Source: Bacteroidota bacterium (GTDB lineage Bacteria; Bacteroidota; Ignavibacteria; Kapaibacteriales; UBA2268). Taken from it: a DNA stretch of 64,000 nt. The notes under the pieces are model-generated. The model saw only the letters and a list, made by a program, of their open reading frames with translations, was not told where the DNA came from and did not search any database. The translations under genes were made by a program, and so were the position numbers. Shown here piece by piece: positions 28,955 through 38,837 of this stretch; positions within the stretch are counted from its first letter, which is position 1, and each line of letters opens with the position of its first letter. The stretch lies in assembly GCA_021780815.1 (NCBI GenBank), contig JAJXYC010000013.1, forward strand, positions 186,001-250,000, written 5' to 3'.

Positions 28955-30232
28955 TTATTTAACAATTAAATCATACTCCGATGCGCCTGAAATTTTAAAT
29001 TTATAAATTTGACCTATTTCCAAATTCTTTTTATAAATAATTACGGAATTATCAATTTCAGGTGCATCAAAAGTAGTACGACCGATAAATTTATTCCCCT
29101 GCTTTGAATCTATAATTATTTCTAATTCTTGATTGACCATCTGTTTGTTTTTCTTTTTAGAAATTTCTTGTTGGGCAAGCATTATTTGATTTAATCTATC
29201 CTTTTTGATTTCAGATGGAATTGGGTCTCCGTAAGCAAAAGCGGGCGTTCCTTTTTCTGCTGAATATTCAAATACTCCCAACCTTTCAAATTGAAATTCT
29301 GTAACAAACTCAAGTAACTCTCGGAAATTTTCCTCAGTTTCATTAGGGAAGCCAACAATTAAAGTGGTCCTTATAGCAATTTGAGGAACTTTTTCACGAA
29401 TTTTATAGAGCAATTTTAATGTTTGTTGTTTGGTCATTCCACGCCCCATAAATTTTAAAACATTGCTGGATATATGCTGAATTGGTAAGTCAATATATTT
29501 TGCAATGTTATCTTTTTTTGCGATTAAATCCAATAATTCTAATGGAAAATTTCTCGGGAAAGCATACATTAAACGTAACCAATGCAAACCATCAAGTTCG
29601 GATATTTGTTCCATTAATTTGGGCAACACTTGCTTATTGGCAAAATCTATTCCATAAGATGTTGTATCTTGTGCAATCAAGATAATTTCTTTTGTGCCGT
29701 TTTTGATTAGATTTTGTGCTTCGTCGATTAGACTTTGAGGTGTTTCGGATACAAAACCACCTTTAAAATACGGTATTGAGCAAAAAGCACATTTGTGTTC
29801 GCATCCATCTTGAATTTTTAAATAGGCATAATGTTTTGGAGTTAATAAATGCCTTTCACCTATAAGTTCAGTTTTACTTTTTGTAATATCATCTATAATA
29901 GACTTATGAAAATTAGTCCCATAAAAATTATCAATTAAAGGAAATCGATTTTTAAAATCTTTTTTGAATCTTTCGGAAAAACAGCCAACAACAAATAACT
30001 TTTTTAATTTCTCATCTTGTTTCATTTTTGAAGCAAGATTAATATAATTAGCATTTTCGTCAATTGCTTGTTGAATAAAACCACAAGTATTAATTATAAG
30101 AATATCAGTGTTATTTGGATTGTCAGTTACTGGAAAACCCTTAGCCTCAAAATAACCAAGCAATTTTTCACTATCAACAATATTTTTTACACAGCCAAGT
30201 GTAAGAACGCAAATTTTATCTTTTTGCAACAT
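28955..30232 (-). CDS. rimO: Ribosomal protein S12 methylthiotransferase RimO
   Basis: A 425-residue radical-SAM enzyme. The N-terminal auxiliary cluster cysteines are in LTLGCVKNIVDSE (Cys14), INTCGF and VVGCFSER. The radical-SAM cluster is CEHKCAFCSIPYFKGGF, and a C-terminal TRAM-like domain follows. RimO adds a methylthio group to Asp of ribosomal protein S12. LGCVKN and the IPYFKG context favour RimO over MiaB. It is 26 bp downstream of bamD in the same operon. Confidence 0.94.
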   Translation of the reverse strand: MLQKDKICVLTLGCVKNIVDSEKLLGYFEAKGFPVTDNPNNTDILIINTCGFIQQAIDENANYINLASKMKQDEKLKKLFVVGCFSERFKKDFKNRFPLIDNFYGTNFHKSIIDDITKSKTELIGERHLLTPKHYAYLKIQDGCEHKCAFCSIPYFKGGFVSETPQSLIDEAQNLIKNGTKEIILIAQDTTSYGIDFANKQVLPKLMEQISELDGLHWLRLMYAFPRNFPLELLDLIAKKDNIAKYIDLPIQHISSNVLKFMGRGMTKQQTLKLLYKIREKVPQIAIRTTLIVGFPNETEENFRELLEFVTEFQFERLGVFEYSAEKGTPAFAYGDPIPSEIKKDRLNQIMLAQQEISKKKNKQMVNQELEIIIDSKQGNKFIGRTTFDAPEIDNSVIIYKKNLEIGQIYKFKISGASEYDLIVK

Positions 30233-30258
30233 AAGAAATGAAAATTATAATAAATAAA

Positions 30259-31014
30259 TTAATTCTGAATTTCTTTTTCTATTTCCAAAACTTTATCTAA
30301 ATATTTCCCATTTGGAAAAGTAGTTTTAAATATAGGAATTAATGCTTTGACCTGTTCAAACTTTTTGATTTCATACAATGTTTCTATTTTTCCATAGAAG
30401 GCAGGTTCGTAAAATTTAGTATCGTTGTACTTGCTAATAACTTCATTGTAATAGATAACGGAAGATAGGGGACTATCAAGTTTACGATAAAGTTCGGCAG
30501 TAAAATAATCACGATTAGCAAGTTTTTCTCGTAAAGTCATAATTTTTTGCGAAGCTTCATTGGATAATGAGTCGCTGGGATAAAGTGCTTGAAAATCACG
30601 GAATGCTTTTATTGCTTCATTGGTATAGTGTTGATCTCTTTCAAATTCAGGGGAAAGCATAAAATAACATAGTGCAGATTTATACATTGCAATTTTTGAA
30701 TAATCTGAGGCACTGTAATTTCTGAGTAATTTATTATAATTAAAAGCGGCAAGAATATATTCTTCATTAACAAAATTAATTTCAGCCATATAATATTGGG
30801 CATCGTCAGCATATTTGCTTGCGGGATATTGAATTAAAAGCAAATCAAACATCGATGTTGCTTCTTTATATTCCTTTTCTTGAAATAATCTTAATCCATT
30901 TAAATATATTTCTTCGTCGCTATTATATGTTGCTTTTGAACTTGTTGATTTGCATCCCCAAAATGATAATGAAGTTAAAATTATTATGCTTGTGTATATT
31001 AGTATTCTTTTCAA
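30259..31014 (-). CDS. bamD: Outer membrane assembly lipoprotein BamD
   Basis: About 251 residues with a lipoprotein signal (KRILIYTSIIILTSLSFWGC) and TPR-like helices, starting with YLNGLRLFQEKEYKEATSMFDLLLIQYPASKYADDAQY, the BamD/YfiO pattern. BamD is the essential lipoprotein of the outer-membrane barrel assembly machine. Only TTG codons are available as starts (31014, 31020 or 31044). 31014 gives a normal-length signal, and 31044 lies inside a -7-like element, so 31014 is preferred with moderate certainty. Confidence 0.87.
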   Translation of the reverse strand: MKRILIYTSIIILTSLSFWGCKSTSSKATYNSDEEIYLNGLRLFQEKEYKEATSMFDLLLIQYPASKYADDAQYYMAEINFVNEEYILAAFNYNKLLRNYSASDYSKIAMYKSALCYFMLSPEFERDQHYTNEAIKAFRDFQALYPSDSLSNEASQKIMTLREKLANRDYFTAELYRKLDSPLSSVIYYNEVISKYNDTKFYEPAFYGKIETLYEIKKFEQVKALIPIFKTTFPNGKYLDKVLEIEKEIQN

Positions 31015-31041
31015 TTGCAAAATCTTTAAATTATTAAACTG

Positions 31042-31049
31042 CAAAATTA
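31042..31049 (-). promoter_or_regulatory. Candidate -7 element (TAATTTTG) for bamD-rimO
   Basis: TAnnTTTG on the minus strand. It overlaps the furthest upstream TTG of the bamD frame, arguing against that codon as the start. Confidence 0.4.
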
Positions 31050-31115
31050 ATTAATTAAAAGAAGTATTAACTTAAATTTTATTAATTATAGCAAGAAAAA
31101 ATATTGTTTTACTTA

Positions 31116-31316
31116 TTAATCTTTTATTTTGGTTATTTTTTTGTATAAATAAAAAAGAGCAACTAATGTAAAAAGTAATACAAATAGTCCGCTCCAAAGA
31201 AAAACTTGGAATTTGGAAATTGCAAAAGCGACTAAAAACAAAATTGCTCCAATTCCATTAAAAATTCCCAGTATAGCAATTGATTTGATATATTTAGTTC
31301 TTGTTTGGTTATCCAT
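31116..31316 (-). CDS. Small membrane protein with two transmembrane helices
   Basis: A 66-residue protein with helices at about 11-31 and 37-58 and a Lys-rich C-terminus (YKKITKIKD). No family recognised. The ribosome-binding site AGGAG is formed by the last codons of the upstream GH57 gene, whose stop is only 3 bp before this ATG, so translation of the two is likely coupled. Confidence 0.7.
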   Translation of the reverse strand: MDNQTRTKYIKSIAILGIFNGIGAILFLVAFAISKFQVFLWSGLFVLLFTLVALFYLYKKITKIKD

Positions 31317-31319
31317 TTT

Positions 31320-33050
31320 TTACTCCTGAAATGTTAAATTATTCCACCAAGAAAGTTGCAATTCTGGGAATATTGCATCTCTTTCTTCTATTTCATATAA
31401 GTATAAGGCATCTTCTTCTGTAATAATATTTTCAGCAATGTGTTTTTCTGCAATATCACATAATCGGTTAAAATCAGAGTGATGGAAATAAAATCGCTGT
31501 TCTGCATAATCTTTTGCCGATTTCGTATGAATTAAAAATTGCCAATCAGAAGAATGTAAGAGCATAAGTTCTCTTAGTGCCTGTGTTAAAATTCTGCTTG
31601 TTGTGATATTAATATTTTGTATATCAATTTTTTGTAATAAGTCATTAAATCTTTTTTCGTTATTGTAGATATATTCCCAAGTCCATTTATTTTCATCATT
31701 TATCCAAACATCGTGATTGTTATTTTCACCCCAAGAACCTTCGGGCAAAGAAATTACTTCTTGTGGATGTACAATATTCAATTGTTCAGATGCTTTAACC
31801 ATTTTAACCCAAGGTGAGTGTGAAATACCACGAATTAATGAACGTAAAAATTCAGGTCCTTCAAACCACCAGTGTCCAAACAATTCTGTATCAAAAGGTG
31901 TTGTCAGTGTTGCAAACTTACCAGTTGTATTGTGGTAGTAATTTATTGTATTTTCCAAATTATGAATAAAATGGTGAGTTTGTAAATCTATTTTTTCCCA
32001 AATCCAATCAGGATGATAAAGTGATTTGTACATCATATCAATTTTCACATCGGTAACACGCCAATAACGAAGCATTGAATTTAAATGTTTTTTATGAAAA
32101 TCCAAATAATCAGATTCTCCGGGATAACCAACTTTACCACTCCAAACAAGCATAGATAAATCTTTGTGTCGTGTAAAAATAGAAGCATAACCATTTTGGA
32201 CTTGGTCCCCAGAAGAGACTAAAAAAACCCTTAATGGATTTTTACCAAAATTTCCAGGTGTATGTTGGAAATATGGAGAAAGGATACTATTGAAAAATTT
32301 TCTTTCAAAATCAAAAGCACCAATTGCTTTTGAGCTTTCAAGCAAGGTTTGGTCGGTTACAAAATAATCTAATTTATGATGATGTAAAAATTCCTCAAGT
32401 CCTAAACGAAAATGTGGTTTATTAAAAGGAGCAACGGGAATCAATGATTGCCAATTATAAGCAGGGCGATAAGCACATTCAGGTAACCAAATCCCTTTGG
32501 CTTCCCTATGAAAATGTTTCTTATAGTTTTCTTTAGCAACTTTAATTTGTAGATTTACACTTTTATCATAACCTAATAATGGCAAATAACCATGTGTTGC
32601 TCCACAAGTCATAATTTCAATTACATCTTTGTCTTGCAATTCACGAAGTGCTTGGACAATTGAACCATTATATTTTTGCAAAAAATCGTTTTTTCTATCT
32701 ATATACCATTTTTCCCAAAATTCAGTAAGCCAAATATGATGTAAATCATAACCCCATTTTTTAAAATCTTGTCTATCTGCTCTTGCCGCTTCAATTTTTG
32801 AATCGCAATATAATAAAAATATCTTTTTAAAATCTGGATGTTCAAGTTGTTCTGCTAAAATTGGAGATATATCTAACGTTACATTTGCTTTAATTCCTTC
32901 TTCCAATAAATCGTTAAAAACATTCAATAAAGGAATATAACATTCTGCTACCGCCTCATTTAACCAATCAACCCCATGAGGTGCTACACCGTGATGTAGA
33001 ACAAAAGGTAAATGAGTATGTAAGATTAATACAAAATTTCCGTTGTGCAT
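31320..33050 (-). CDS. GH57 family 1,4-alpha-glucan branching enzyme-like glycosidase
   Basis: About 576 residues with the GH57 opening FVLILHTHLPFVLHHG. GIWLPECAYRP carries the nucleophile Glu (residue 191 from the ATG) and PFDTELFGHWWFEG carries the acid/base Asp. A C-terminal DUF1957-type helical region is present (LREL ... SSDWQFLIHTKSAKDYAEQRF). This arrangement matches GH57 branching enzymes that make alpha-1,6 branches in glycogen. The frame has a GTG at 33062; ATG at 33050 is preferred because it places the conserved motif at the usual distance. It works in carbon storage; no other glycogen gene is adjacent. Confidence 0.9.
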   Translation of the reverse strand: MHNGNFVLILHTHLPFVLHHGVAPHGVDWLNEAVAECYIPLLNVFNDLLEEGIKANVTLDISPILAEQLEHPDFKKIFLLYCDSKIEAARADRQDFKKWGYDLHHIWLTEFWEKWYIDRKNDFLQKYNGSIVQALRELQDKDVIEIMTCGATHGYLPLLGYDKSVNLQIKVAKENYKKHFHREAKGIWLPECAYRPAYNWQSLIPVAPFNKPHFRLGLEEFLHHHKLDYFVTDQTLLESSKAIGAFDFERKFFNSILSPYFQHTPGNFGKNPLRVFLVSSGDQVQNGYASIFTRHKDLSMLVWSGKVGYPGESDYLDFHKKHLNSMLRYWRVTDVKIDMMYKSLYHPDWIWEKIDLQTHHFIHNLENTINYYHNTTGKFATLTTPFDTELFGHWWFEGPEFLRSLIRGISHSPWVKMVKASEQLNIVHPQEVISLPEGSWGENNNHDVWINDENKWTWEYIYNNEKRFNDLLQKIDIQNINITTSRILTQALRELMLLHSSDWQFLIHTKSAKDYAEQRFYFHHSDFNRLCDIAEKHIAENIITEEDALYLYEIEERDAIFPELQLSWWNNLTFQE

Positions 33051-33510
33051 TACAAATTTCACTTAAATAAAATGTAAAATTATAAATTAATTTTCAAATA
33101 CAGAAGATTTTACAAATTAATTAAGAAATTTATTCTGAAAGTTGTATTGAAATTGAAAAATCATCATCAACTTGTACCTTAAATTTTACTCTTAAAACAA
33201 AAAAACACAAATTGTTATAAAAATCTATTCTTTGTGAAAATATTTTTATCCTTATAAAAATTAATCAAAATTATCAGATACCAAATTGATAGTTTAATAA
33301 AATTTTATGGCAGTTCACACTTAACCTTTTCTCTTTTGTTTGTCTGGACTAATTTAAAATCTTTTTGTCAAATTTATCTCGTTTGATACCTGAAAAAGTA
33401 TTTGGTTCGATAATGTTATTTTTTAATATAATTTAAATTAAAATCATTATTTATTTAGTAATTTTGTATTTTATTAATAATTTATTTAAAAACAAAATAA
33501 GGGAAAAACA
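33051..33510. other. 460-bp AT-rich intergenic region
   Basis: Gap between the GH57 gene (-) and a lipoprotein gene (+). It holds a -7-like element at 33459-33466. A 44-codon minus-strand open stretch ending at 33134 lacks a credible start. No stable hairpin or RNA gene recognised. Confidence 0.5.
33459..33466 (+). promoter_or_regulatory. Candidate -7 element (TAATTTTG) for the lipoprotein at 33511
   Basis: TAnnTTTG match 45 nt before the ATG, a distance typical of a short leader. Confidence 0.4.
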
Positions 33511-34200
33511 ATGTTCAAAAAAATTATTGGTAGTGTATTCTTTCTTGCGATGCTAACATTAATGTGGTCTTGTTCGGAATCGCACCCGAAATCTTCATAT
33601 TTACAAGAAAAAATTACAAAAGAGAATCTATACGATTTGGCAAACAAAATAAAACAAGAAAACAAGATGACAAAAGAAGATGCCGAATTATTTATCGGAG
33701 CAATTAATAGATTAGGTCTTCAATCTGATTCAATTGTTGGCAAAACAGTAGAACAACTAATTAAAGGACAAGATAATTTTATAAAATTGTCAAGTTATAA
33801 TCTGATGATTTCTACTTTTGCAAAAGCTGAAATGTTGATGGAACATAAAATTAAATATCTTGGTCTTAAACCAATGGACACATTAGGTAAAAGTTATGAT
33901 TATTTAGTATTTGAAATAAAAAATGAAAGTAATAAGAACATCACAGATATTACAGGTCAATTGCGGTTTTTCACAACTGCTAATCAAATTATAAAGGCAT
34001 ATCCGATAGAATTAAACAAAGTATTAGATGGTAATGTAATTAAACCAAATGAAACCAGAAGATTTGTTTATCCATTTTTCCATGATAAAGATAATCAAAG
34101 AGATGAACTTATTCGTAATGGTAAAGATTTACAAGTTCTATGGTTCCCTGTATCTATGACTTTTTCTGATAGTTCAAAAATATCATCAGAAGTAAAGTAA
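33511..34200 (+). CDS. Predicted lipoprotein, function unknown
   Basis: A 229-residue protein with a lipoprotein signal (hydrophobic core ending MWSC; lipidated Cys near residue 21). The first half is helical with Lys/Glu-rich segments. The second half has a beta-sandwich feel (YDYLVFEIKNESNKNITDITGQLRFF ... NVIKPNETRRFVYPF), resembling FxLYD-type domains that stabilise extracellular proteins. No family can be named with certainty. GGGA lies upstream of the ATG. It stands alone and is followed by a long hairpin at 34230-34290. Confidence 0.75.
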   Translation: MFKKIIGSVFFLAMLTLMWSCSESHPKSSYLQEKITKENLYDLANKIKQENKMTKEDAELFIGAINRLGLQSDSIVGKTVEQLIKGQDNFIKLSSYNLMISTFAKAEMLMEHKIKYLGLKPMDTLGKSYDYLVFEIKNESNKNITDITGQLRFFTTANQIIKAYPIELNKVLDGNVIKPNETRRFVYPFFHDKDNQRDELIRNGKDLQVLWFPVSMTFSDSSKISSEVK

Positions 34201-34229
34201 GAATAAAATAATAAAAATAATAAAAATTT

Positions 34230-34290
34230 AAAGTGCCATCTTGGGTGCTGATGAAGAGAAACTTCTATCATGCAATCAAAATGGCACTTT
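34230..34290. terminator. Long hairpin between convergent lipoprotein and clpC genes
   Basis: 10-bp perfect arms AAAGTGCCAT / ATGGCACTTT separated by 41 nt that hold a small inner GAAG/CTTC hairpin, followed by a run of T on the plus strand. It fits a terminator for the lipoprotein gene and possibly for clpC as well. Confidence 0.75.
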
Positions 34291-34314
34291 TTTTATAATT
34301 TTTTTATAAAGCAC

Positions 34315-36873
34315 TTAATTTTTATTAATATTTTGAATTATTAAGGAAGCATTATCTTCAGGTTTATTGATTAATAAGTTTTCGTCAAGTATCAATTCAT
34401 TTGGCGATTCTTCAAAAGTGAAAGAAAGGGCTGTTTTAGTATCATTTAATTGAGCGATTGCTTTAAATCCACTTTTAAGTTCACCACGGATAATTAATTC
34501 AGCAAGTTCATCTTCAACGTATTTTTGTAAAGCACGGCGTAAAGGTCTTGCTCCAAATTTTATATCGTATCCTTTATCCACCAAAAATTCTTTAGCGTCG
34601 GGTGTTAATTCAATTGACATTTGATTTGATTTTAATCGTTTCATCATTTCAGCAAGTTGAATATCAATTATTGTATAAATGCTTTCTCTTTCTAACTTTT
34701 TAAAGATAATAGTATCATCAATACGATTTAAAAATTCAGGATTGAAAAGTTGTTTTACTGATTCTTCAATGCCTGATTTCATATTATCAAAATCGCTTGT
34801 GGCAGTTTCGATATTAAAGCCGATTTTTCCACCAGATTTAATTTGACGGGTTCCGACATTTGAAGTCATAATAATAATTGTATTTTTGAAATCAACTTTA
34901 CGACCTAACCCATCAGTTAAAATACCGTCATCAAAAACTTGCAAAAGAATATTAAAGACATCAGGATGAGCCTTTTCGATTTCATCTAACAAAACGATGC
35001 TATAAGGTTTTCTACGCACTTTTTCAGTTAATTGACCACCTTCTTCATATCCAACATAACCGGGAGGTGCTCCTACTAAACGGGAAACAGAGAATTTTTC
35101 CATATATTCGCTCATATCGATTCTCACCAGAGCGTCTTCGGTATCGAACATAACTCTTGCTAATGCTTTTGCTAATTCAGTTTTGCCGACCCCTGTTGGA
35201 CCTAAAAACATAAAAGAGCCAATTGGACGCTTTGGGTCTTTTAACCCAGAGCGAGCCCTTCTAATTGATTTTGCAAGAGAAACAATTGCATCATCTTGAC
35301 CTACGATATATTGACGCAGTTCATTTTCCAATTTTAATAATTTATTTTGTTCAGTTTGTTCTATTTTATTCATTGGGACGCCTGTCATCATAGAAACAAC
35401 ATCGGCTACATCGTTTTCAGTAACTGGGAAAGATTTGCGAGACAAAGCAAGTTCCCATTCTTGCAAAGCAAGTTCTAAATCAAGTTGGTATTTTTTTTCT
35501 AAATCACGTAATTGAGCGGCTTCTTCGAAGTTCTGTTGTCTAACGACGTCAGTTTTTTGTTTTTTTACTTCTGCGATCTTCTTTTCAAGGTTCATAATTT
35601 CAACTGGGACATCAATATTTGCCAAATGAACTCGTGAGCCTGCTTCATCAAGTACATCAATTGCTTTATCTGGGAACATTCTATCGGAAATATATCTTTC
35701 AGAATAACGAACGCAAGCTTCTAACGCTTCAGGAGAATATGCAACGTTATGGTGCGATTCATACATATCTTTTACATTCTTTAATATAGTTAGAGTTTCT
35801 TCGCTTGAAGGGGGTTCTACAAGAATTTTTTGAAATCTTCTTTCTAATGCACCATCTTTTTCAATAAATTGCCTGTATTCATCTAAAGTTGTTGCACCAA
35901 TTACTTGAATTTCGCCACGTGCTAAGGCAGGTTTGAACATATTAGAAGCATCTAATGAACCCGAAGCTCCACCTGCACCAACTAACGTATGTAATTCGTC
36001 TATGAAAACTATTACGTGTTTTGCTTTTTCTAATTCGGTTAGAAGACTTTTCATTCTTTCTTCAAATTGTCCTCTATATTTTGTACCAGCTACCAAGGAA
36101 GCCAAATCAAGTTGAACTATTCTTTTATCAAATAATACACGAGATACTTTCTTTTCAATAATTCTTATTGCTAAACCTTCTACGATGGCTGTTTTTCCTA
36201 CACCTGGTTCTCCAATCAATACAGGATTGTTTTTCTTTCTACGGGCTAATACTTGTGACAGCCTTTCTATTTCTTTTTCTCTGCCAACAATTGGGTCGAG
36301 TTTGTTTTCACTTGCCAATTTAGTCAAATCACGACCAAAATTATCTAACACAGGGGTTTTAATTCTTTCTGTCGAAGAACTTTGTTTTAGCGGTATTTTA
36401 GGAATATGCGTTTCATTCTCTTCTGGTTCATCAACTTCTTCACCTGATAATATCATATCTAAAGCTTTGCTTGCCTTGTCATATTGAATATTAAATTTGT
36501 TTAATACTCGTGAAGAAATATAATGTTCATCTCTTAATAAAGATAGAAGTAAATGTTCTGTACCAATTACTTTTGATTTATATATTTTTGCTTCAAATGA
36601 AGCTACATAAATTACTTTTTCGGCTTGTTTCGTTAAAGGTATGTTTGTCGTTGTAATTGCATGACCCGGACCTACTATGTTTTCTACTTCTTTAACTATG
36701 TCGTTTAAATCCACACCCAGTTTTTGCAATATTATAGATGCGATGTTATCACCAGAACGTATTATACCTAAAAGTAAATGCTCAGTTCCAACATAATCAT
36801 GACCTAATCTTAAAGCTTCTTCTCTCGAATATTTTAAGACATCGTTTATTCTTTCGGAAAATTGTTCATCCAT
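34315..36873 (-). CDS. clpC: ATP-dependent Clp protease ATP-binding subunit ClpC
   Basis: 852 residues from the preferred ATG at 36873, which has AGG upstream and gives the standard ClpC opening (MDEQFSERINDVLKYSREEALRLGH); the frame runs on to a GTG at 36945. The order is a double ClpN repeat, AAA1 (Walker A GEPGVGKT), a UVR/middle coiled region (QQNFEEAAQLRDLEKKY) that marks ClpC as opposed to ClpB, AAA2 (GPTGVGKT) and a C-terminal ClpB-D2 domain. ClpC unfolds substrates for ClpP. No clpP, ctsR or mcsAB is adjacent. A tandem 20-bp repeat lies upstream. Confidence 0.96.
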   Translation of the reverse strand: MDEQFSERINDVLKYSREEALRLGHDYVGTEHLLLGIIRSGDNIASIILQKLGVDLNDIVKEVENIVGPGHAITTTNIPLTKQAEKVIYVASFEAKIYKSKVIGTEHLLLSLLRDEHYISSRVLNKFNIQYDKASKALDMILSGEEVDEPEENETHIPKIPLKQSSSTERIKTPVLDNFGRDLTKLASENKLDPIVGREKEIERLSQVLARRKKNNPVLIGEPGVGKTAIVEGLAIRIIEKKVSRVLFDKRIVQLDLASLVAGTKYRGQFEERMKSLLTELEKAKHVIVFIDELHTLVGAGGASGSLDASNMFKPALARGEIQVIGATTLDEYRQFIEKDGALERRFQKILVEPPSSEETLTILKNVKDMYESHHNVAYSPEALEACVRYSERYISDRMFPDKAIDVLDEAGSRVHLANIDVPVEIMNLEKKIAEVKKQKTDVVRQQNFEEAAQLRDLEKKYQLDLELALQEWELALSRKSFPVTENDVADVVSMMTGVPMNKIEQTEQNKLLKLENELRQYIVGQDDAIVSLAKSIRRARSGLKDPKRPIGSFMFLGPTGVGKTELAKALARVMFDTEDALVRIDMSEYMEKFSVSRLVGAPPGYVGYEEGGQLTEKVRRKPYSIVLLDEIEKAHPDVFNILLQVFDDGILTDGLGRKVDFKNTIIIMTSNVGTRQIKSGGKIGFNIETATSDFDNMKSGIEESVKQLFNPEFLNRIDDTIIFKKLERESIYTIIDIQLAEMMKRLKSNQMSIELTPDAKEFLVDKGYDIKFGARPLRRALQKYVEDELAELIIRGELKSGFKAIAQLNDTKTALSFTFEESPNELILDENLLINKPEDNASLIIQNINKN

Positions 36874-36952
36874 TGTTTTACCTAACTTTCTTTCTAAAGA
36901 TATTAGACGTTGATATGAACTTATTAGTTTTTTAGAGTTTTCCACAATATTT

Positions 36953-36992
36953 ATAGATATTGAAGAACTAATATAGACATTGAAGAACTAAT
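36953..36992. repeat. Two tandem 20-bp copies upstream of clpC
   Basis: Unit ATAGATATTGAAGAACTAAT repeated directly once with one mismatch (T to C at position 6). It lies 80-119 nt upstream of the clpC ATG and about 80 nt upstream of divergent lnt, where an operator could sit. Tandem duplication by slippage is the alternative. Confidence 0.85.
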
Positions 36993-37028
36993 TAATGATT
37001 TTTTTTACGTTATTTTAAAACTTTGCTT

Positions 37029-37036
37029 TAATTTTG
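37029..37036 (+). promoter_or_regulatory. Candidate -7 element (TAATTTTG) for lnt
   Basis: TAnnTTTG match 38 nt before the lnt ATG. Confidence 0.4.
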
Positions 37037-37073
37037 TCTTGAAAACAAATTTGTAACATAAAAAAAGTATATA

Positions 37074-38759
37074 ATGAAGATTTTCAGAAGATTATTTTTT
37101 GTTGAGCAAAAGAAAGATTTGTTTTATGCAGTAATTTCTGGGATTTTACTTGCACTTTCATTTCCACCTCTTCCTTTTAATTTTTTTGCTTTTGTTGGAT
37201 TTGTTCCACTTTTATTTGTATTGTACAAGAAGGGAATATATCAAAACCGTTATTTCCTAATTTATATTACTTTTTTTATTTATCACATTGGGGCGAATTG
37301 GTGGATATCGAGTTGGAGCAAAGAGACAGACCCATATTTGTTAATTTCTGGATTAGCACTTGATTTTTTTCATCCTTTCTTTTTCTTTTTTCCTTTTTGG
37401 TTATTTTTTACGATAAGAAAGAGAGCTGGGGAAAATATGGCTTTATTTGCTTTTCCTTTTCTTTTTTCTTCTTTTGAGTGGTTGCACAGTTTAACTGATT
37501 TAAGTTATCCTTGGCTTACAATTGGTTACACACAGATGACAAACTTATACTGGATACAGTTTATTGATATATCTGGAATTTGGGGGAGTAGTTTCTTGAT
37601 TCTATCAGCTAATTTATTTATTCTAAAAATGATTATTATTTATAACGATTCACAACCTATAAATTTTTTAGATTTAATTATAAAATCAAAACAAACTGCC
37701 ATTTCTTTGTTATCTCTGGCATTAATTTTATTTTTACCTTATTTTTACACGATATTCATATTACCAAAATTTGATTACATCAAAAATTTGCAAAACAACA
37801 AACATATTACAATTGGACTTGTCCAACCAAATATCAATCCTTGGGGAAAGTGGAGTAACTCTGCAATTGACCAAATTCAACTACAATTTAAACTTTCAGA
37901 TTCTTTGTTAAATTCAAATGGTGATGTTGATTTATTTCTTTGGAGTGAAACAGCAGTTCCATACACATATTTAGAACTAAATTCGTTGCAAAATCTTTCA
38001 ATTCTTTCAAATTGGGTTAATCAAAGAAATGTCAATTTATTAACAGGTATTGCTGAATTTTATATTTATCCCAAGAACTCCGAACCATCGCAATGGGCAA
38101 AACAATTTCCTTTTGATAGCACTCAATTTTATGAGACTTATAATGCGTCTATTTTAATTGAGCATAATCAAACATATTCAAAATCGCAGAAACCACAAAC
38201 GTATAGAAAAACAAGACTAACACCTTTTGCAGAAAATTTCCCATTAAGGACACTTTTTCCATTTGCGGCAAAATGGTTTATGTGGGGAGTGGGCATTTCA
38301 AATTGGAGTATTGGCGAAGGTGCAAAGAATTTCAAATTATCAATTGATTCCTCTACAATTCAAATTGGTAACATAATATGTATTGAATCAATTTACCCTA
38401 ATTACGTTAGAACATTTACCGAAAAAGGGGCTAATATTTTGTCAATAATAACTAATGATGCTTGGTATGACCATACAGTTGGACCACGTCAACATTACTT
38501 AATTGCTTGTGCTCGTGCAATTGAAAATCGTAGATACATTGCTCGGGTTGGGAATAGTGGTATTTCTGGATTTATCTCGCCTTTTGGTAATTCATTAGAG
38601 GAATTGCCTCAATATAAGCCTGGCGCAAAAGCAATGATGTTGCCTTTATTATCTGGGAAATCATTTTATGTCAAGTGTGGTGATTGGTTACCGTATTTTA
38701 CAACTTTTGTAAGTTTGCTTTTGTTACTTTATGCCTTAATTTTTAATAATCGCAAATAA
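37074..38759 (+). CDS. lnt: Apolipoprotein N-acyltransferase
   Basis: A 561-residue membrane enzyme with about seven N-terminal helices (residues 15-230), a periplasmic carbon-nitrogen hydrolase domain and a final helix near 540. The catalytic triad is Glu292 (LWSETAVPY), Lys379 (YRKTRLTPFAE) and Cys436 (GNIICIESIYP). It adds the third acyl chain to lipoproteins in the inner membrane before they are sorted to the outer membrane. This fits the many lipoproteins and BamD in the window. Confidence 0.95.
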   Translation: MKIFRRLFFVEQKKDLFYAVISGILLALSFPPLPFNFFAFVGFVPLLFVLYKKGIYQNRYFLIYITFFIYHIGANWWISSWSKETDPYLLISGLALDFFHPFFFFFPFWLFFTIRKRAGENMALFAFPFLFSSFEWLHSLTDLSYPWLTIGYTQMTNLYWIQFIDISGIWGSSFLILSANLFILKMIIIYNDSQPINFLDLIIKSKQTAISLLSLALILFLPYFYTIFILPKFDYIKNLQNNKHITIGLVQPNINPWGKWSNSAIDQIQLQFKLSDSLLNSNGDVDLFLWSETAVPYTYLELNSLQNLSILSNWVNQRNVNLLTGIAEFYIYPKNSEPSQWAKQFPFDSTQFYETYNASILIEHNQTYSKSQKPQTYRKTRLTPFAENFPLRTLFPFAAKWFMWGVGISNWSIGEGAKNFKLSIDSSTIQIGNIICIESIYPNYVRTFTEKGANILSIITNDAWYDHTVGPRQHYLIACARAIENRRYIARVGNSGISGFISPFGNSLEELPQYKPGAKAMMLPLLSGKSFYVKCGDWLPYFTTFVSLLLLLYALIFNNRK

Positions 38760-38837
38760 TTGAAATTTAAAACTAAATAGCATCAACTTTTGTTTGTTTG
38801 TATTAGTGAATAATTTGCTTCTTTATCAAATATGATA

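Noticed and set aside
33134-33265. Minus-strand open stretch of about 44 codons ending FSISIQLSE
   Set aside because: No ATG/GTG start with a ribosome-binding site. A stretch this long is expected by chance in DNA this AT-rich.
36874-36945. N-terminal extension of ClpC to a GTG
   Set aside because: The ClpC family starts at the ATG at 36873, which has its own Shine-Dalgarno.
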